NCBI GenBank assembly: GCA_033558025.1
Contig: JAUCEF010000014.1
Span: 1,550,001 to 1,614,000 of the forward strand
Origin: Phytophthora sp. 'mugwort'
Lineage: Eukaryota > Oomycota > Peronosporomycetes > Peronosporales > Peronosporaceae
Length of the DNA: 64,000 nucleotides
Direction: 5' to 3'
A program made the translations under genes and the position numbers. Below are positions 31,500 through 41,680 of this stretch, one piece after another. How positions within the stretch are numbered: the stretch's first letter is position 1; the number at the start of each line of letters is the position of its first letter. The notes beneath the pieces were generated by a model that had not been told where the DNA came from, made no database searches, and saw nothing but the letters and a program-made list of their open reading frames with translations.

Positions 31500-33870
31500 A
31501 GGCCGTGGAGAAATAGCGCGCGACTGCTATCCAATCCACAGTTTTCGTTACCGCATAGTATGCCTTCCTGTACCCTTCTATCGACTTGATCGCTTGTAGG
31601 TGTCGTGTCAGTCTCGTGAGCGCTCCGTTGTCACTGGTGTCCTCATGTCCAGAGAGGACCCTGATTTCCTTTTCATATAGTAGGGCACACACAATACGCT
31701 GAGCTCGTCGACATTTATTGCCGATATCACACAGCTTGAGCACCTCATCGTCTCCGTACCCGCGATTTCGCAGTTTGATCCAATCATCTCGGTTATCGAC
31801 CAACGGCGAGAGGTTGTTGGGGGGGGGGGGGCTCGTGAACTTCGCCTCACACGTCCAGCCATCTGTGTGTGGTCATATCATCCGTTCTTCTCCGATATGC
31901 CATCAGGCTTCCTCGTAGACATTCTCGTCTCCACGCCCATCCACATTTTTAAAACCTTATCGCTTAACGTTACGAGTACTTCTTCTGGGTAAGGGAAGCT
32001 CTGCATCACTTGCATCAATAGAGCGGGTTCTTGCTGGGCTGTTGGAATCCAGTCTTCTTGACTGCTCCGTTCCAACGGGAAACTGCTTGTGCGGTGGTTG
32101 GCCGTACCGCTTGAAGCCGCTGCCAGAGTTCCGGCCAGGCAACTCCGTGTCCTCTGCTGTTGCTCCTGTGGTAAGATTTATCCATTCATCTTGCATGGCT
32201 TCCGCTTCATCTACTTCGGCGCGATGTGCCAGCTTTGATCTCATCAACTGCCTGATCGCTTCATCTTCCGTGGGTGTGATCGAGTGCGGTCTCTTTTGCT
32301 GCGCATCCTGACTTCGCATCTGTCGCGTTTGAATCGAGAACTGTAGGTTCTCTTGACTACTAGCGTTAGGAGGAACGTATGCGGAGTCTGAGTCTGCCGC
32401 ATCGCCTTCTGCTTTACATACTTTGCTGATCGACCTCTTCTTGCGACGGTTGAATTGACTTTTTCCACCGCTCTAGCAATTCTCGGGGTATGTGATACCT
32501 TTGCAGCATTCTTCGTACCTCGGCGTTGTCCTCCTCCTGCAAGTTTAGCTCGAGAACCGTTTCGCGTTCTGCCAGCCGAAGTTGCATCGCCGTGTTGACT
32601 AAGAACGCTAGTAGTTCTCCATATCTTGCTGGTTCGGCTCGTTCTAGTATGAGGTGAATTGCGCACTTAGAGTTGTGCGGTATCATCATACCCATGAGTC
32701 TACTCCTCAATTCGACGATGTCTCAGTCCCATTTTGTGGGGTCCCACGAATCCTGCTTTTCTCCTTGTCTCGATTCGTGCGAGCCCGGTTTCTTCGTTGT
32801 CAATTTCCGTGTGCTGTGATCGTCGTGTCGGAACGGGTCGTTTTTCCTCATGTGAGAGGTGCGATTCCTGGCGTTTCTCAGGAGGCCCCGTGTGGACAAA
32901 GGCAGAGTAGTGTCTCTCCAGAATCTGAGAACTAGAGGAGGTTGTTGCGCTCGTGCCTTTCTTTTCTGATTTCCGAGAGGCAACGAGCTAGTTGAAGTGG
33001 CACTTATTGTCCTGTCTCGTAGATCTTCCGACCTCGCGATATTGTGCTGGGCCGGTACATCAAGCAGTGCCTTTGGTTCTTGTTGTCGGTGTTGTACGCT
33101 AACACAGAGCATTTCCGCTGCAGGAAATTTGCCGCAAGGCCATGAGCTCACTGCTTCCCCCAGTTGTATTTGGAGATTTGGGTTTCCCGGAAAGATGGCG
33201 TTGCAACATACGTATCCAGATACCATTTAAACTGCTGGCTAGATTCATGTGGGTGCATGCCTTCCTATCCGCGTTCGGCGTTGATTAATGTGGTTGTTCG
33301 TGTGAAATGGTCAAATTGTTCATTGAAGTTGAGCTGTCCCGTTTAACGAATGCCTATCTTGATTCCGGCGGTAATTGATTCCAACTTGTCATCAAATACT
33401 GCCAGGTTGTGGTCGACTACGGCTTGGGCTAAAGCCATTGTCATGCAATTACCAGATGCGAGAGTAGTCACTGGGTGTAGCCCAAGCTGCTTTTCATTTT
33501 TTTCTTCTTTTCGTGGAAGTTGGTAATATCTTCCATTGGTTGATTGGAGTAGGGTAGTCGAGGTCCCTTGTGCTCCGCCAGCGTTGCTATTGCCTCTTTA
33601 AGTACCTTCTTTCCCTTTGTTTTAGCGCTACCAAATGTGGCGTCGGTTGAAGCTTGTGGGCTTCGCTTTTACCAGATGCAGCTTTGCCTTTTCCTGATCC
33701 GTGATCGTCTTTGCCTCCTTAGCCTCCTGTTCGTCTTCAGATGAGATCTCAATTACGACTTTGGGGGTGGTTTCTTTTCTGTTTTGCCTTCTTCCTCTGC
33801 ACTGCTGTCCGTATCATCAGCCAATTATGCGAATCTCGAAGAAGATCGTGGTCCGCGTTGTTTCAGCGTG
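31500..33870 (-). pseudogene. LINE linker region between ORF1 and endonuclease
   Basis: Short overlapping minus-strand frames are rich in Arg, Glu, Gln and Ser. One at 32710-32414 is helical and leucine-rich (RYGELLAFLVNTAMQLRLAE). Another at 32319-31957 includes EDEAIRQLMRSKLAHRAEVD. No catalytic motif is seen. A G13 run at 31819-31831 lies in one frame. It probably encoded the C-terminal part of ORF1 or the start of ORF2. Confidence 0.4.
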
Positions 33871-35605
33871 GTCTAGTGCGCATACATCGTTCTACCACTG
33901 GGCTTCTTCACGGCAATCCATTGTCGTTTGGGCTCGGGTTTGACAAACTGGGTTTCCGGCTTGGGCTGAGCCTGTTCTTCTCCTCGAGCCTGTTCTTGCG
34001 GCTTTCGGGGTTGCCCGCTGCTCCGGCTTGTTGGGGAGCTTGCGTGACCGGCCGTACCGTCTCGTGTGCCTTGCGATCCCCTTCCGCTTGTAGTTGCAAT
34101 CGCTACGCTGCGCTTTGCTTGACCTCCTCCAGGCGAACAAAAGGCTTTGCCAGACCTGCTAACCCTGCAATCTCTGATCCTCTGCAACTCTACTGCCCTG
34201 TCCGAGTAGTAACTCCTCCGTGTACCGACATCGGGCCATCGTATGCCCTAAATTGCCGTACTTGAGTCACTGTAAGCGGTTTCTGGCGTATTGGTGCTTC
34301 AGGATTAGGGTTCGACCAAACCATATCAGCGGGACGATACTCCTGAGGTACTCGGGGCATTCTGCTGACTTTAACATTAACTTCCACACTGTCGACGTGT
34401 TGGAGTTAGGCCTGCACGTGTCTTGGTTTTCGAGATCAAATTCTACCACTAGATGCATCTGGAGGTATGCTGTTAGGAGTCCAATATCCGTGAATCTAGT
34501 GACGTTGTAGGTGCCCACTCCGTATTCTCGCTTCGCGGTCGTCCGCACTCCATCCCTTCCTAACTGACGAGCCCATACTGATCCGTATCCGGGGTGTGCA
34601 TGTTGGCTAGAGCATACACGACTCCCTTGAAAGCTACTGGCGTGTTCTGGTACTTCCTTGCTGTTGGCCTATTAAAGAAATAGATGTGAATGTTTCTCTG
34701 CATGTAGTTGCAGCTGATTGTCTTGGCCAAATTCAGCATCTGTTGCACCTCTCGCAGATTACACGTGTTCCCGGTTTTTCAGCTGCCATCAGAATGTCAT
34801 CCTTGATCGCTCTCGTCTGTTGCCTGTTCTCTTTGATATTCACACAACTACGTAGTGTCAATACCAGCTCTCCTTCTACCTGTTTTTGGGTCGTGCAGTA
34901 CAATCGAAATCTCACTTTTGCATCGAGTACGCTCTTGAGGATCTCTGGTAATTTCGGCGTACAAAGTTTCCTTTGCCAGTCCACTTATGATCAGCCACTC
35001 ACCTTTGACCCCTTTGGGGAGCCTGCGTCCACGACTAGCTGCTGGAGGCTGCGAACAAATCGCTTGCAAAGGCTGAATGCCTTAATTGCTGAACGAAGCC
35101 GGGTTGAACATGCAGTTCAGGTATCCCCTTTCCTCCACCGAAGTCCGCTGCTCGGGATCACTATCCCCGGTGATTGGTATTCCATTGTTCATATTCACTA
35201 CCCATTCGTTTAGTGCCTTTGCTTCGGCCCACTGATCAGAGTTTGCATGATGTTCTTGAATGACCATCATGAGTTGTACAGGTCGTGAGTCGCTGTCGAT
35301 ATGCACCGATCCCAGTCTTCATACGTCCCGTCGTTAATCACACAAGTTTATTTGAAGAGACTGTACACGAGCGCTTTCTCATCTCCTCGTAGCTTCGGAT
35401 AACGCTGCTTTCCAGCTGGGATGAGATCTTCGTCCATAGTTAATGATCTGTGCGAGACTGTGTATAGCTCTGCTATTGTAGTCAGCCACTCCTCTCTGGG
35501 TTCTTCTCGGGGAGCAGCTTTCATCGCTGCTGTTACCGCTTCGAACATCTCTTGTGCTTTTATTACCCTGTGGGGCTTCCTGTTCACAAGGTGCGTTCTC
35601 ACGTT
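33870..35605 (-). pseudogene. LINE ORF1 (gag-like) with zinc knuckle remnant
   Basis: Frames in order are 35602-35348 (EMFEAVTAAMKAAPREEPRE), 34984-34733 (KLCTPKLPEILKSVLDAKVR), 34748-34560 and 34548-34267 (YGVGTYNVTRFTDIGLLTAY), then GNLGHTMARCRYTEELLLGQ at about 34260-34200, a CCHC knuckle whose first cysteines are lost. A Lys/Gln/Pro-rich tail follows. ORF1 proteins of this kind bind the element RNA. Several stops break the gene. Confidence 0.5.
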
Positions 35606-35850
35606 GATTCGCTGATAGCTGTTCTTGGTTCTACACTACCGGCCTCTGTTCCAGGTCCTGGCCGGTTGCCGTCGTGTCATGGGCAGGCATCTCCTGCTTC
35701 TCCGTCCCCTCAGCTGCTGTGTCAGTGTCCTGCGATTGTGGCGTCTCCGCTACGTTTGAGTCCTGACTGGGTCCGGCCGTGAATTGATATCCTCTGCTTG
35801 CTGCTTCCACTGCTGTTCCTCGGGAATGCCTGGGTCAGGTGGCTCTGCCT

Positions 35851-37490
35851 CCGACCCCGTGCGCCTGCCCCGCTCGAAATTCATCGAGCTGCTCATTGCG
35901 CTCGTTGACCGAGGAAGGGTAGCTATACTCAGATCCAGTTGAATTTGAGCCAGTTCCGCGTACTCTTTCTACTCCAGATCCTTGCAGCTGGTACTTTGCT
36001 GCAAGGGGTTCGCTCTCTGCGTTGCTAAATCGGAAGCTTTTTGAGGAATGAGGTCCTTGAAAAGCTGAGAGAATTCATACGATGCATGCTCGCACTAGAA
36101 GGATATCAATCGAACAATATCAGGGAATGCTTTAGCTGCCACGAAGAGGATCAACTTGCCAACTCCCGGCCACAGGACGAGTCCCTTACCATGTCGCACT
36201 GATGCACTCCTCAGATGATCTGCGGGTAGTGGTTGGGACAGGGGTCAACTCTGGCCTGAGGAAGCGCAGCTTCTAACCGAGACAGACGCACTGCGTCTTT
36301 GTCTTCTTGTCGCACGTGGAACGCCTAGCTTTCCAATAGTCCGTGGGACAGGTTTCCCCCGACTTGCGAATTTCTAGGTTAGGTTTTAACGGAGCCTTTA
36401 TTACATGCTCCTATGTTCCTAGTTACTGTAAACTCCCTAATTAATGCATCCCCTAAGTCACCGGTTTCTCAATGGGTGGTTCTCAAGCCACGTCTCCTTC
36501 TTAAGTGTGATTCGTACCTAAAGGTGTCTCTCACCTATGTACGATTCGTACCTAACTGTGTCTCTCGTCTAAGTGCGATCCGTACTTAGTAGTCTGACTT
36601 CTCTCCTAGATACGATCCGTACCTAGTGTGTTGGCGTCCCATATTGTGTTGTCACACCAACTGCTCGGCGTACAAGAACACACCATCTGTTTCTCGGACC
36701 CACGCGGGTGGACTTCGCATCCGAGAAGATACTTTCCGAAGAGGCGATGGAAGTATCCTATATCACTTAAGCCACGCGGCGAGAATTGCGAAGTGCTCAA
36801 AGCCACTGCAATGAACCCGTGGTTGTCACGGAGTTCGGAGAGCTTACGCGTTGTTCGAGTTGTGTTCTCCGGTGGAGCCGTCGGTCATGGTTGAGATGCT
36901 CGGCGTGCTGCTGTTGCTGGTAGCAACCATCATGATAAAGATAAATAATTCTAAGTGTTTGATTTAGTCCGTTCGATAAATATGGACTCAAGACGGCTGG
37001 CTCGTATATGTTGCTTGGTCATCAGACGCCGGCGGCGCAGCGTGACAACTGGTTGGTCGATGATGTCCATCAAACATCGGCAGTAGATATGGCGCAAAGG
37101 AGCTGCCGTAGTGACATATAGCTTTTAAACCAATTATTGCTCTCGGACGCGTTATGCCTTTCACTTCTCGCCGCAGATATCGTTTACGGTGAAACTGAAA
37201 TTGTAAACGTAAACACAGTACAGCAATCTGACTCAATAAAGAAATCACAACAAATGATAACCTTCATAAATCGAGTGATGACTTTGTGTAATTGCGTTGA
37301 GTTTTGCCCTAGATGCCTTATTATCTTCAAGTCTCTATGCAGTGCCCGACTTCTTTATCGAGGCAGATTACTACATGCATACTCAATACATGTACTATCG
37401 AGAAAGCTACCGGTAGTCTGATGAAGCCACAAAATTTTAAATTATTGGTTATCAATGCTACATTTAATTGGTGGCAATCGGCTAGCTATC
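35851..37490. other. Intergenic region with short tandem repeats
   Basis: No gene is recognised. It contains the minisatellite at 36500-36630. From 36640 to 37480 the sequence is moderately AT-rich with no family match. A degraded LTR is possible around 36634-36980, but no partner was found. Confidence 0.4.
36503..36630. repeat. Minisatellite, ~34-37-bp unit, four copies
   Basis: The core GAT(T/C)CGTAC(C/T)TA occurs at 36509, 36543, 36577 and 36614, each separated by T/C-rich spacers (GTGTCTCTC-like). The spacing is 34, 34 and 37 bp. Confidence 0.8.
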
Positions 37491-37497
37491 TATTCGC

Positions 37498-38445
37498 CTA
37501 CAGCAGCGACGACTGCGGCTGCGGGTGGTGCATCTCCACAAAGACGCGGTACAGACCCGCGCCCGTCACGCCGCCGCACAGCGGAGCCACGATTGGGATC
37601 CAGAAGTAGTAGCTTCGCGTCGTGAATACCTTGGAGCCCCAGCCTGCGGTGGCTGTGAAGATGCGCGGACCCAGGTCACGAGCTGGGTTCACAGCGTAGC
37701 CCGTGTTCATGCCGAAAGCCATGCCCAGCGCCATGATCATGAGACAAAAGGCAAAGGGAGAGCCGACGGGACCCGCAGACTTGTTGCGCTTGTCCGTGAT
37801 AGCGTAGATGCTCAGCACCAGCATGGCCGTGCCAATGAACTCCGTATAGAAGGCCGTGTAGTTGGAGATGTTGTCTCGCGGATACGTGGCGAAGCTGCTC
37901 TGCGTGTTCTCGCGATGCGGATCGATAATGTTGAGGTTCTGGTATTGCATGACGTAGATGATGAAAGCGCCACAAAAGGCGCCCAGCAGCTGCGACAACA
38001 TATAGCCTGGCGCCTTCCACCATGGCAGGCGGCCATACACGCAGTGCGCCAGCGTCACGGCCGTGTTGAGGTGCGCGCCGCTGACGCCCTCCGAGCAGTA
38101 GACGCCGATGAGCACGCCGATGCCCCAGCACATGTTGATGCTGAGCCACGTGCCGTTGGCGTCCTGCGAGTTGGTCACCTGATTGTTCACGCCCATGCCG
38201 AACACAATCATGACGAAGGTGCCGAGGAACTCGGCCAGACACTCGCGCAAGTGGACGCTCTCCAGAGCGAAGCGTTGATGGTCCTGCGGCTTGGTCGCCG
38301 TGGAGAAGGGTGCGGCTCTCTTCGGGGTCGTGGGCATGACCGTGTAGCCGTTCTCGACCTTGTCGGTCAGGTCGTCGAAGGGCTGCGAGACAGTGGCCGG
38401 AGCTACGTCGGGCGTGGCCATGGTTGCAGATGACAGTGGAGCCAT
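37498..38445 (-). CDS. Aquaglyceroporin copy 6
   Basis: This is a 315-residue intronless MIP channel. The ATG at 38443-38445 (MAPLSSATMATP) is chosen because it is the first ATG below the initiator at 38494-38507; a second Met eight residues on is possible. The tail holds LTDKVENGYTVMPTTPKRAA. The membrane domain has RECLAEFLGTFVMIVFGMG, SGAHLNTAVTL (NTA), DPHRENTQSSFATYPRD and GYAVNPARDLGPR. It combines features of both groups: GPVGSPFAFC and IYVMQYQNLN as in copies 1, 2 and 4, but QVTNSQDANG and FALMIM-like LMIMALG as in copies 3 and 8. It is therefore either intermediate or recombinant. The C-terminus HHPQPQSSLL is longer than in copies 1, 2 and 4. Confidence 0.94.
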   Translation of the reverse strand: MAPLSSATMATPDVAPATVSQPFDDLTDKVENGYTVMPTTPKRAAPFSTATKPQDHQRFALESVHLRECLAEFLGTFVMIVFGMGVNNQVTNSQDANGTWLSINMCWGIGVLIGVYCSEGVSGAHLNTAVTLAHCVYGRLPWWKAPGYMLSQLLGAFCGAFIIYVMQYQNLNIIDPHRENTQSSFATYPRDNISNYTAFYTEFIGTAMLVLSIYAITDKRNKSAGPVGSPFAFCLMIMALGMAFGMNTGYAVNPARDLGPRIFTATAGWGSKVFTTRSYYFWIPIVAPLCGGVTGAGLYRVFVEMHHPQPQSSLL

Positions 38446-38493
38446 GTCGACTTGATCTTGGGTGGAGGTGTGCTTGCTTGACCAGTGGCTGGT

Positions 38494-38507
38494 GAAATGC
38501 AGAATGA
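38494..38507 (-). promoter_or_regulatory. Oomycete initiator of copy 6
   Basis: TCATTCTGCATTTC followed by ACCAGCCACTGGTCAAG on the minus strand, about 50 nt upstream of the ATG. The inverted CCAGxxxCTGG lies just downstream. Confidence 0.75.
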
Positions 38508-38509
38508 CC

Positions 38510-39990
38510 ATCGGTGGTTCGAGTTTGCCACCGGACGCAGACTAGTATCAAGCAGGCTGAGCTGTGACGAGGAAGATACTGTGTTTGCATTCAGCGACCG
38601 AAGGTGGCGATTGATTATTTTGCTGGTTTCACTGGTTAATTTCGGGCGTGTGTTTCTACGAGACCCGGCTCTACTCGTTTCTATATGTTTTTTTTACTTC
38701 GCTATTGTATGTGCTCCTTTTGGCGTTCAGCCCGAGGGTACGCACTCGTGGCGCGTATTTTTGCTTCCCCGAGCAAGCAAGTAGGCTTCAGGTGGCGTCC
38801 CACCGAAAACAAAATTGAATGACTGTCAGTCCTATGGCGGATGGCCTAGATTCGATGTGATGGTTGCTCACAGCTGCCGAATTGTATATTTTCTACTTAG
38901 CTCCTGTGTTGCTGCACGCGTTCTTCATCATGGTTGAAACAACTAAGGAAAGAGATTCTCGAAAGCTGTTGCGTGACGCCGCACTACGAAAACAAAAACA
39001 GCTACTCATGCGTGCAACCGGCCTGTACCTCTGCACTCGAAAACGAACCTAGACCGACGTTAGAACGCTGGACTGCCAGATCGCCGTCATTTTTAGTGAA
39101 AGCTAGCGTTTCGCCACCGCCGGAATAGCAAACCCAAGCCTTGCGAAATGTACAGCCCCACGTGACGCCGAAGTTCGAGCAAAACGCAATGGGCGCCCAG
39201 CTGTGGGCCGTTCAAGCTTGTCAACACTTTCTGCCTTACCACTTTACCTAAGGATACAGGCATGATGTTGTCATTCCTGTATACTGTACTAGCAGGATGA
39301 TGCTAAATTAATTATTGAAACTGGAGTACCTTTCCGCTGCGGTCACTGCTTCCAAAACGCGGCGGTCCCGCTGTCTCTCTTGCCAGTCGTTAAGCTAGCA
39401 GCAATGCCACAGTGCAACTCAAATCGCCGACGTGTCGTACGCGAGCAAGGCCGAGCAAGCAGTACGAAGAGGCGTAGTCCGCTTTTCGACGGTGGTTGCG
39501 GGATCTGCTGATTAATCTGCACGCGCCATTTGCATAGCTCGGTCGCTCTCCGGCTGCTTTCCATCGTTTGAGGCTCCGTGACGCGAGCCGTGCTAACTAA
39601 AGTCACTGCCCACCAGGACGGAATGTTGAGCGAACGAACCTCGCTGTGTTCGTATGAGCGTTACTACATCGGCGTGTTCGCTCTTGCTCCTGTGACTCCA
39701 GCGTAACGCTTCCCCGTTGAGTCAGCTCTTACATTTGACATTTAGCACTGCTGCTCCGTTAAGTATGGGCGTGTTATAGAATGGCCACGTATTTTGCCCT
39801 TTCACATTATAAAATCAGCTGGACCTGTCACCGGATCACAAGCCACTCAGCTCGGCTCCGAGCCCAAGCATCTGAATTCGCCCCATCTCTCATCGCATAA
39901 AGATACGCGCCAATGCGACGAAGCAGAAAAAAAACGGTCGCATTAATCTCTCGGTGTTTAATTGCGCTACACTTTCTGGCCGCAGCTTCT
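38510..39990. other. Region between copies 6 and 7; class-B upstream DNA
   Basis: No gene. From about 39330 the sequence is a diverged direct homologue of 9060-9840, upstream of copy 4. Shared landmarks are TTGCCAGTCGTTAAGCTA, CATCGTTTGAGGCTCCGTGA, TGCTCCTGTGACTCCAGCG and the final AATTAATCTCTCGG(C/T)GTTTAATTGCGCTA block. Copy 7 was therefore duplicated together with about 1 kb of upstream DNA. Confidence 0.65.
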
Positions 39991-39992
39991 CC

Positions 39993-40006
39993 TCATTCTG
40001 CATTTC
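39993..40006 (+). promoter_or_regulatory. Oomycete initiator of copy 7
   Basis: TCATTCTGCATTTC with ACCGTCAACCGGTCAAGC downstream, 132 nt before the original ATG. The promoter appears intact although the reading frame is not. Confidence 0.75.
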
Positions 40007-40137
40007 ACCGTCAACCGGTCAAGCCACCCATCCAACTAACACTGACTTACTTCACCGCAAGTAGTGTGTAGTGAGTGACCTGCATCTCTAATAGTATACA
40101 CCTCTGCGCAAAACACACACACCTACACTTCATCGCC

Positions 40138-41034
40138 ATGGCTTCCAAGCAAGATACCGTCATTCCCGTCTCCTAAAACGAGCTGGTCGACAAGGTCGAG
40201 ACGGGTTTCGTCGACGCGCCACAGACGCCCAAGGCTGGGTCTGCATCGCAGGGCAAAGCCGTCTCGCGCTACGCCGTACAGAGCATGCATAAGCGCGAGT
40301 GCCTGGCCGAGTTCCTCGGCACCTTCGTCATGATCGTGTTCGGCATGGGTGTGAACAACCAGGTCGTGAACTCTGGAGATAAGAACGGCACGTGGCTCAG
40401 CATCAACATGTGCTGGGGCGTGGCCGTGCTCATCGGTGTGTACTGCTCGGAGGGCGTGAGCGGCGCGCACCTCAACACGGCCGTGACACTGGCCCACTGC
40501 GTGTACGGCCGCCTGCCGTGGTGGAAGGCACCGGGCTACATGGTGTCTCAGCTGCTGGGCGCATTCTGTGGCGCCTTCATCATCTACGTCATGCAGTACC
40601 AGAACCTGAACGTGGTGGACCCGGAGCGCGAGACGACACAGGGCAGCTGGGCCACATACCCGAGCGACAACATCTCCAACTACACGGCCTTCTACACGGA
40701 GTTCATCGGCACGGCCATGCTGGTACTGGGTGTGTACGCCATCACGGACAAGCGCAACAAGTCGGCTGGCCCCGTGGGCTCTCCGTTCGCCTTCTGTCTG
40801 CTCATCTGGGCACTGGGCATGGCCTTCGGCATGAACACGGGCTACGCCATCAACCCCGCTCGTGACTTCGGTCCGCGCCTCTTCACGTGTTTGGCCGGCT
40901 GGGGAACCAAGGTGTTCACACTGCGCAACCATTACTTCTGGATCCCCATTGTGGCCCCGCTGTGCGGCGGCGTGACTGGCGCTGGTCTGTACCGCGTCAT
41001 GGTGGAGATGCACCACCCACAGCCGCAGCAGTAA
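40138..41034 (+). pseudogene. Aquaglyceroporin copy 7, nonsense at codon 13
   Basis: The locus has the same 897-bp length as copies 2 and 4. The original ATG (40138-40140) opens MASKQDTVIPVS and then meets TAA at 40174-40176, where copy 4 has TAC for Tyr13. Everything downstream is open. A Met codon at 40285 (codon 50, just before HKRECLAEFLG) could start a 249-residue protein with all six helices, NTA and NPARD, lacking only the cytoplasmic tail. It differs from copy 4 in the membrane part by one residue (CGGVTGAG for CGGVAGAG). The promoter is class B. It could be a recent pseudogene, or a tail-less channel if leaky scanning or an internal start is used; an intervening ATG would matter. Confidence 0.85.
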
Positions 41035-41680
41035 GTTTTGGCGAAGCTGCATCAGAGCTCCGCTAGCACGAACGAACGATCGATCGATGGAGAGAGAGAG
41101 AGAGAGAGAGACTGGAACACCACGCAATAGAACAATTACGTTTTTCGAGAAGATAATTGTGCCGAGTAGGAAGTACATGTGTACAGTGTACACTCGGGGC
41201 GGCTCACAATCCTGACACCGCAGCGAAAACGACAAAATGGTCTGGACAGTAAAGCAGCAGCCTACGCTATGTAGTTCAATATTGGCCTCCTTGTATTTTG
41301 TATTTGTACGTCCGTGAAAAATTCCTAATTGGAGACAAATGCGAGATTGACAAGGCCAATGTACGGACAGAACCGGAAAAACACACAGAAAAACGGAGTG
41401 CCACACAGATTATGTGTCATCACATAAGACGATGACCATCCAGATAAAGCTGGTGTTCTGCACATCCAATAAACGGGAGGACACCCTGCTCCACAAGAAC
41501 ACACAATTTGCAAGTGAATCTACACCAGTCACATATGGCGAATCGTTAGCGAGAACGAAGCATCTATTATCCAATAGTACGCGTGCACATGAGCTTGATT
41601 CTGCCGTAGTCTGAAAGCGATGATACTCATACTTGAAACCGCAGAACTTCGAGCACTAATGTCACTACCGACTCCAATCC
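41035..41680. other. 3' flank of copy 7, no gene
   Basis: It starts with TAAGTTTTGGCGAAGCTGC, shared in part with copy 5, followed by (AG)n at 41090-41111 and sequence without recognisable features. Confidence 0.5.
41090..41111. repeat. (AG)n microsatellite
   Basis: About eleven AG units in the 3' flank of copy 7. Confidence 0.9.

Larger units (their letters stand above)
26950..35850 (-). mobile_element. Non-LTR retrotransposon (LINE), decayed
   Basis: One element read on the minus strand fits the whole region. It comprises an ORF1 region (about 35600-33870) with a zinc-knuckle-like GNLGHTMARCRY near 34230; a long Arg/Gln/Pro-rich linker (33870-31500); an APE-type endonuclease (31275-30640); reverse transcriptase (about 30250-29100); and a C-terminal tail (about 28500-26960). 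Stops and shifts are numerous. A 134-bp palindrome interrupts it at 28560-28693. The outer limits are approximate because no poly(A) tail or target duplication was identified. Two adjacent elements rather than one cannot be excluded. Confidence 0.75.

Noticed and set aside
40123..41406. 427-codon frame antisense to copy 7, and similar 193-336-codon antisense frames at copies 1, 2, 4 and 5
   Set aside because: These are shadows of the GC-rich aquaglyceroporin codons (His/Arg/Val-rich translation). They have no initiator and no family match, and conservation follows from the sense strand.
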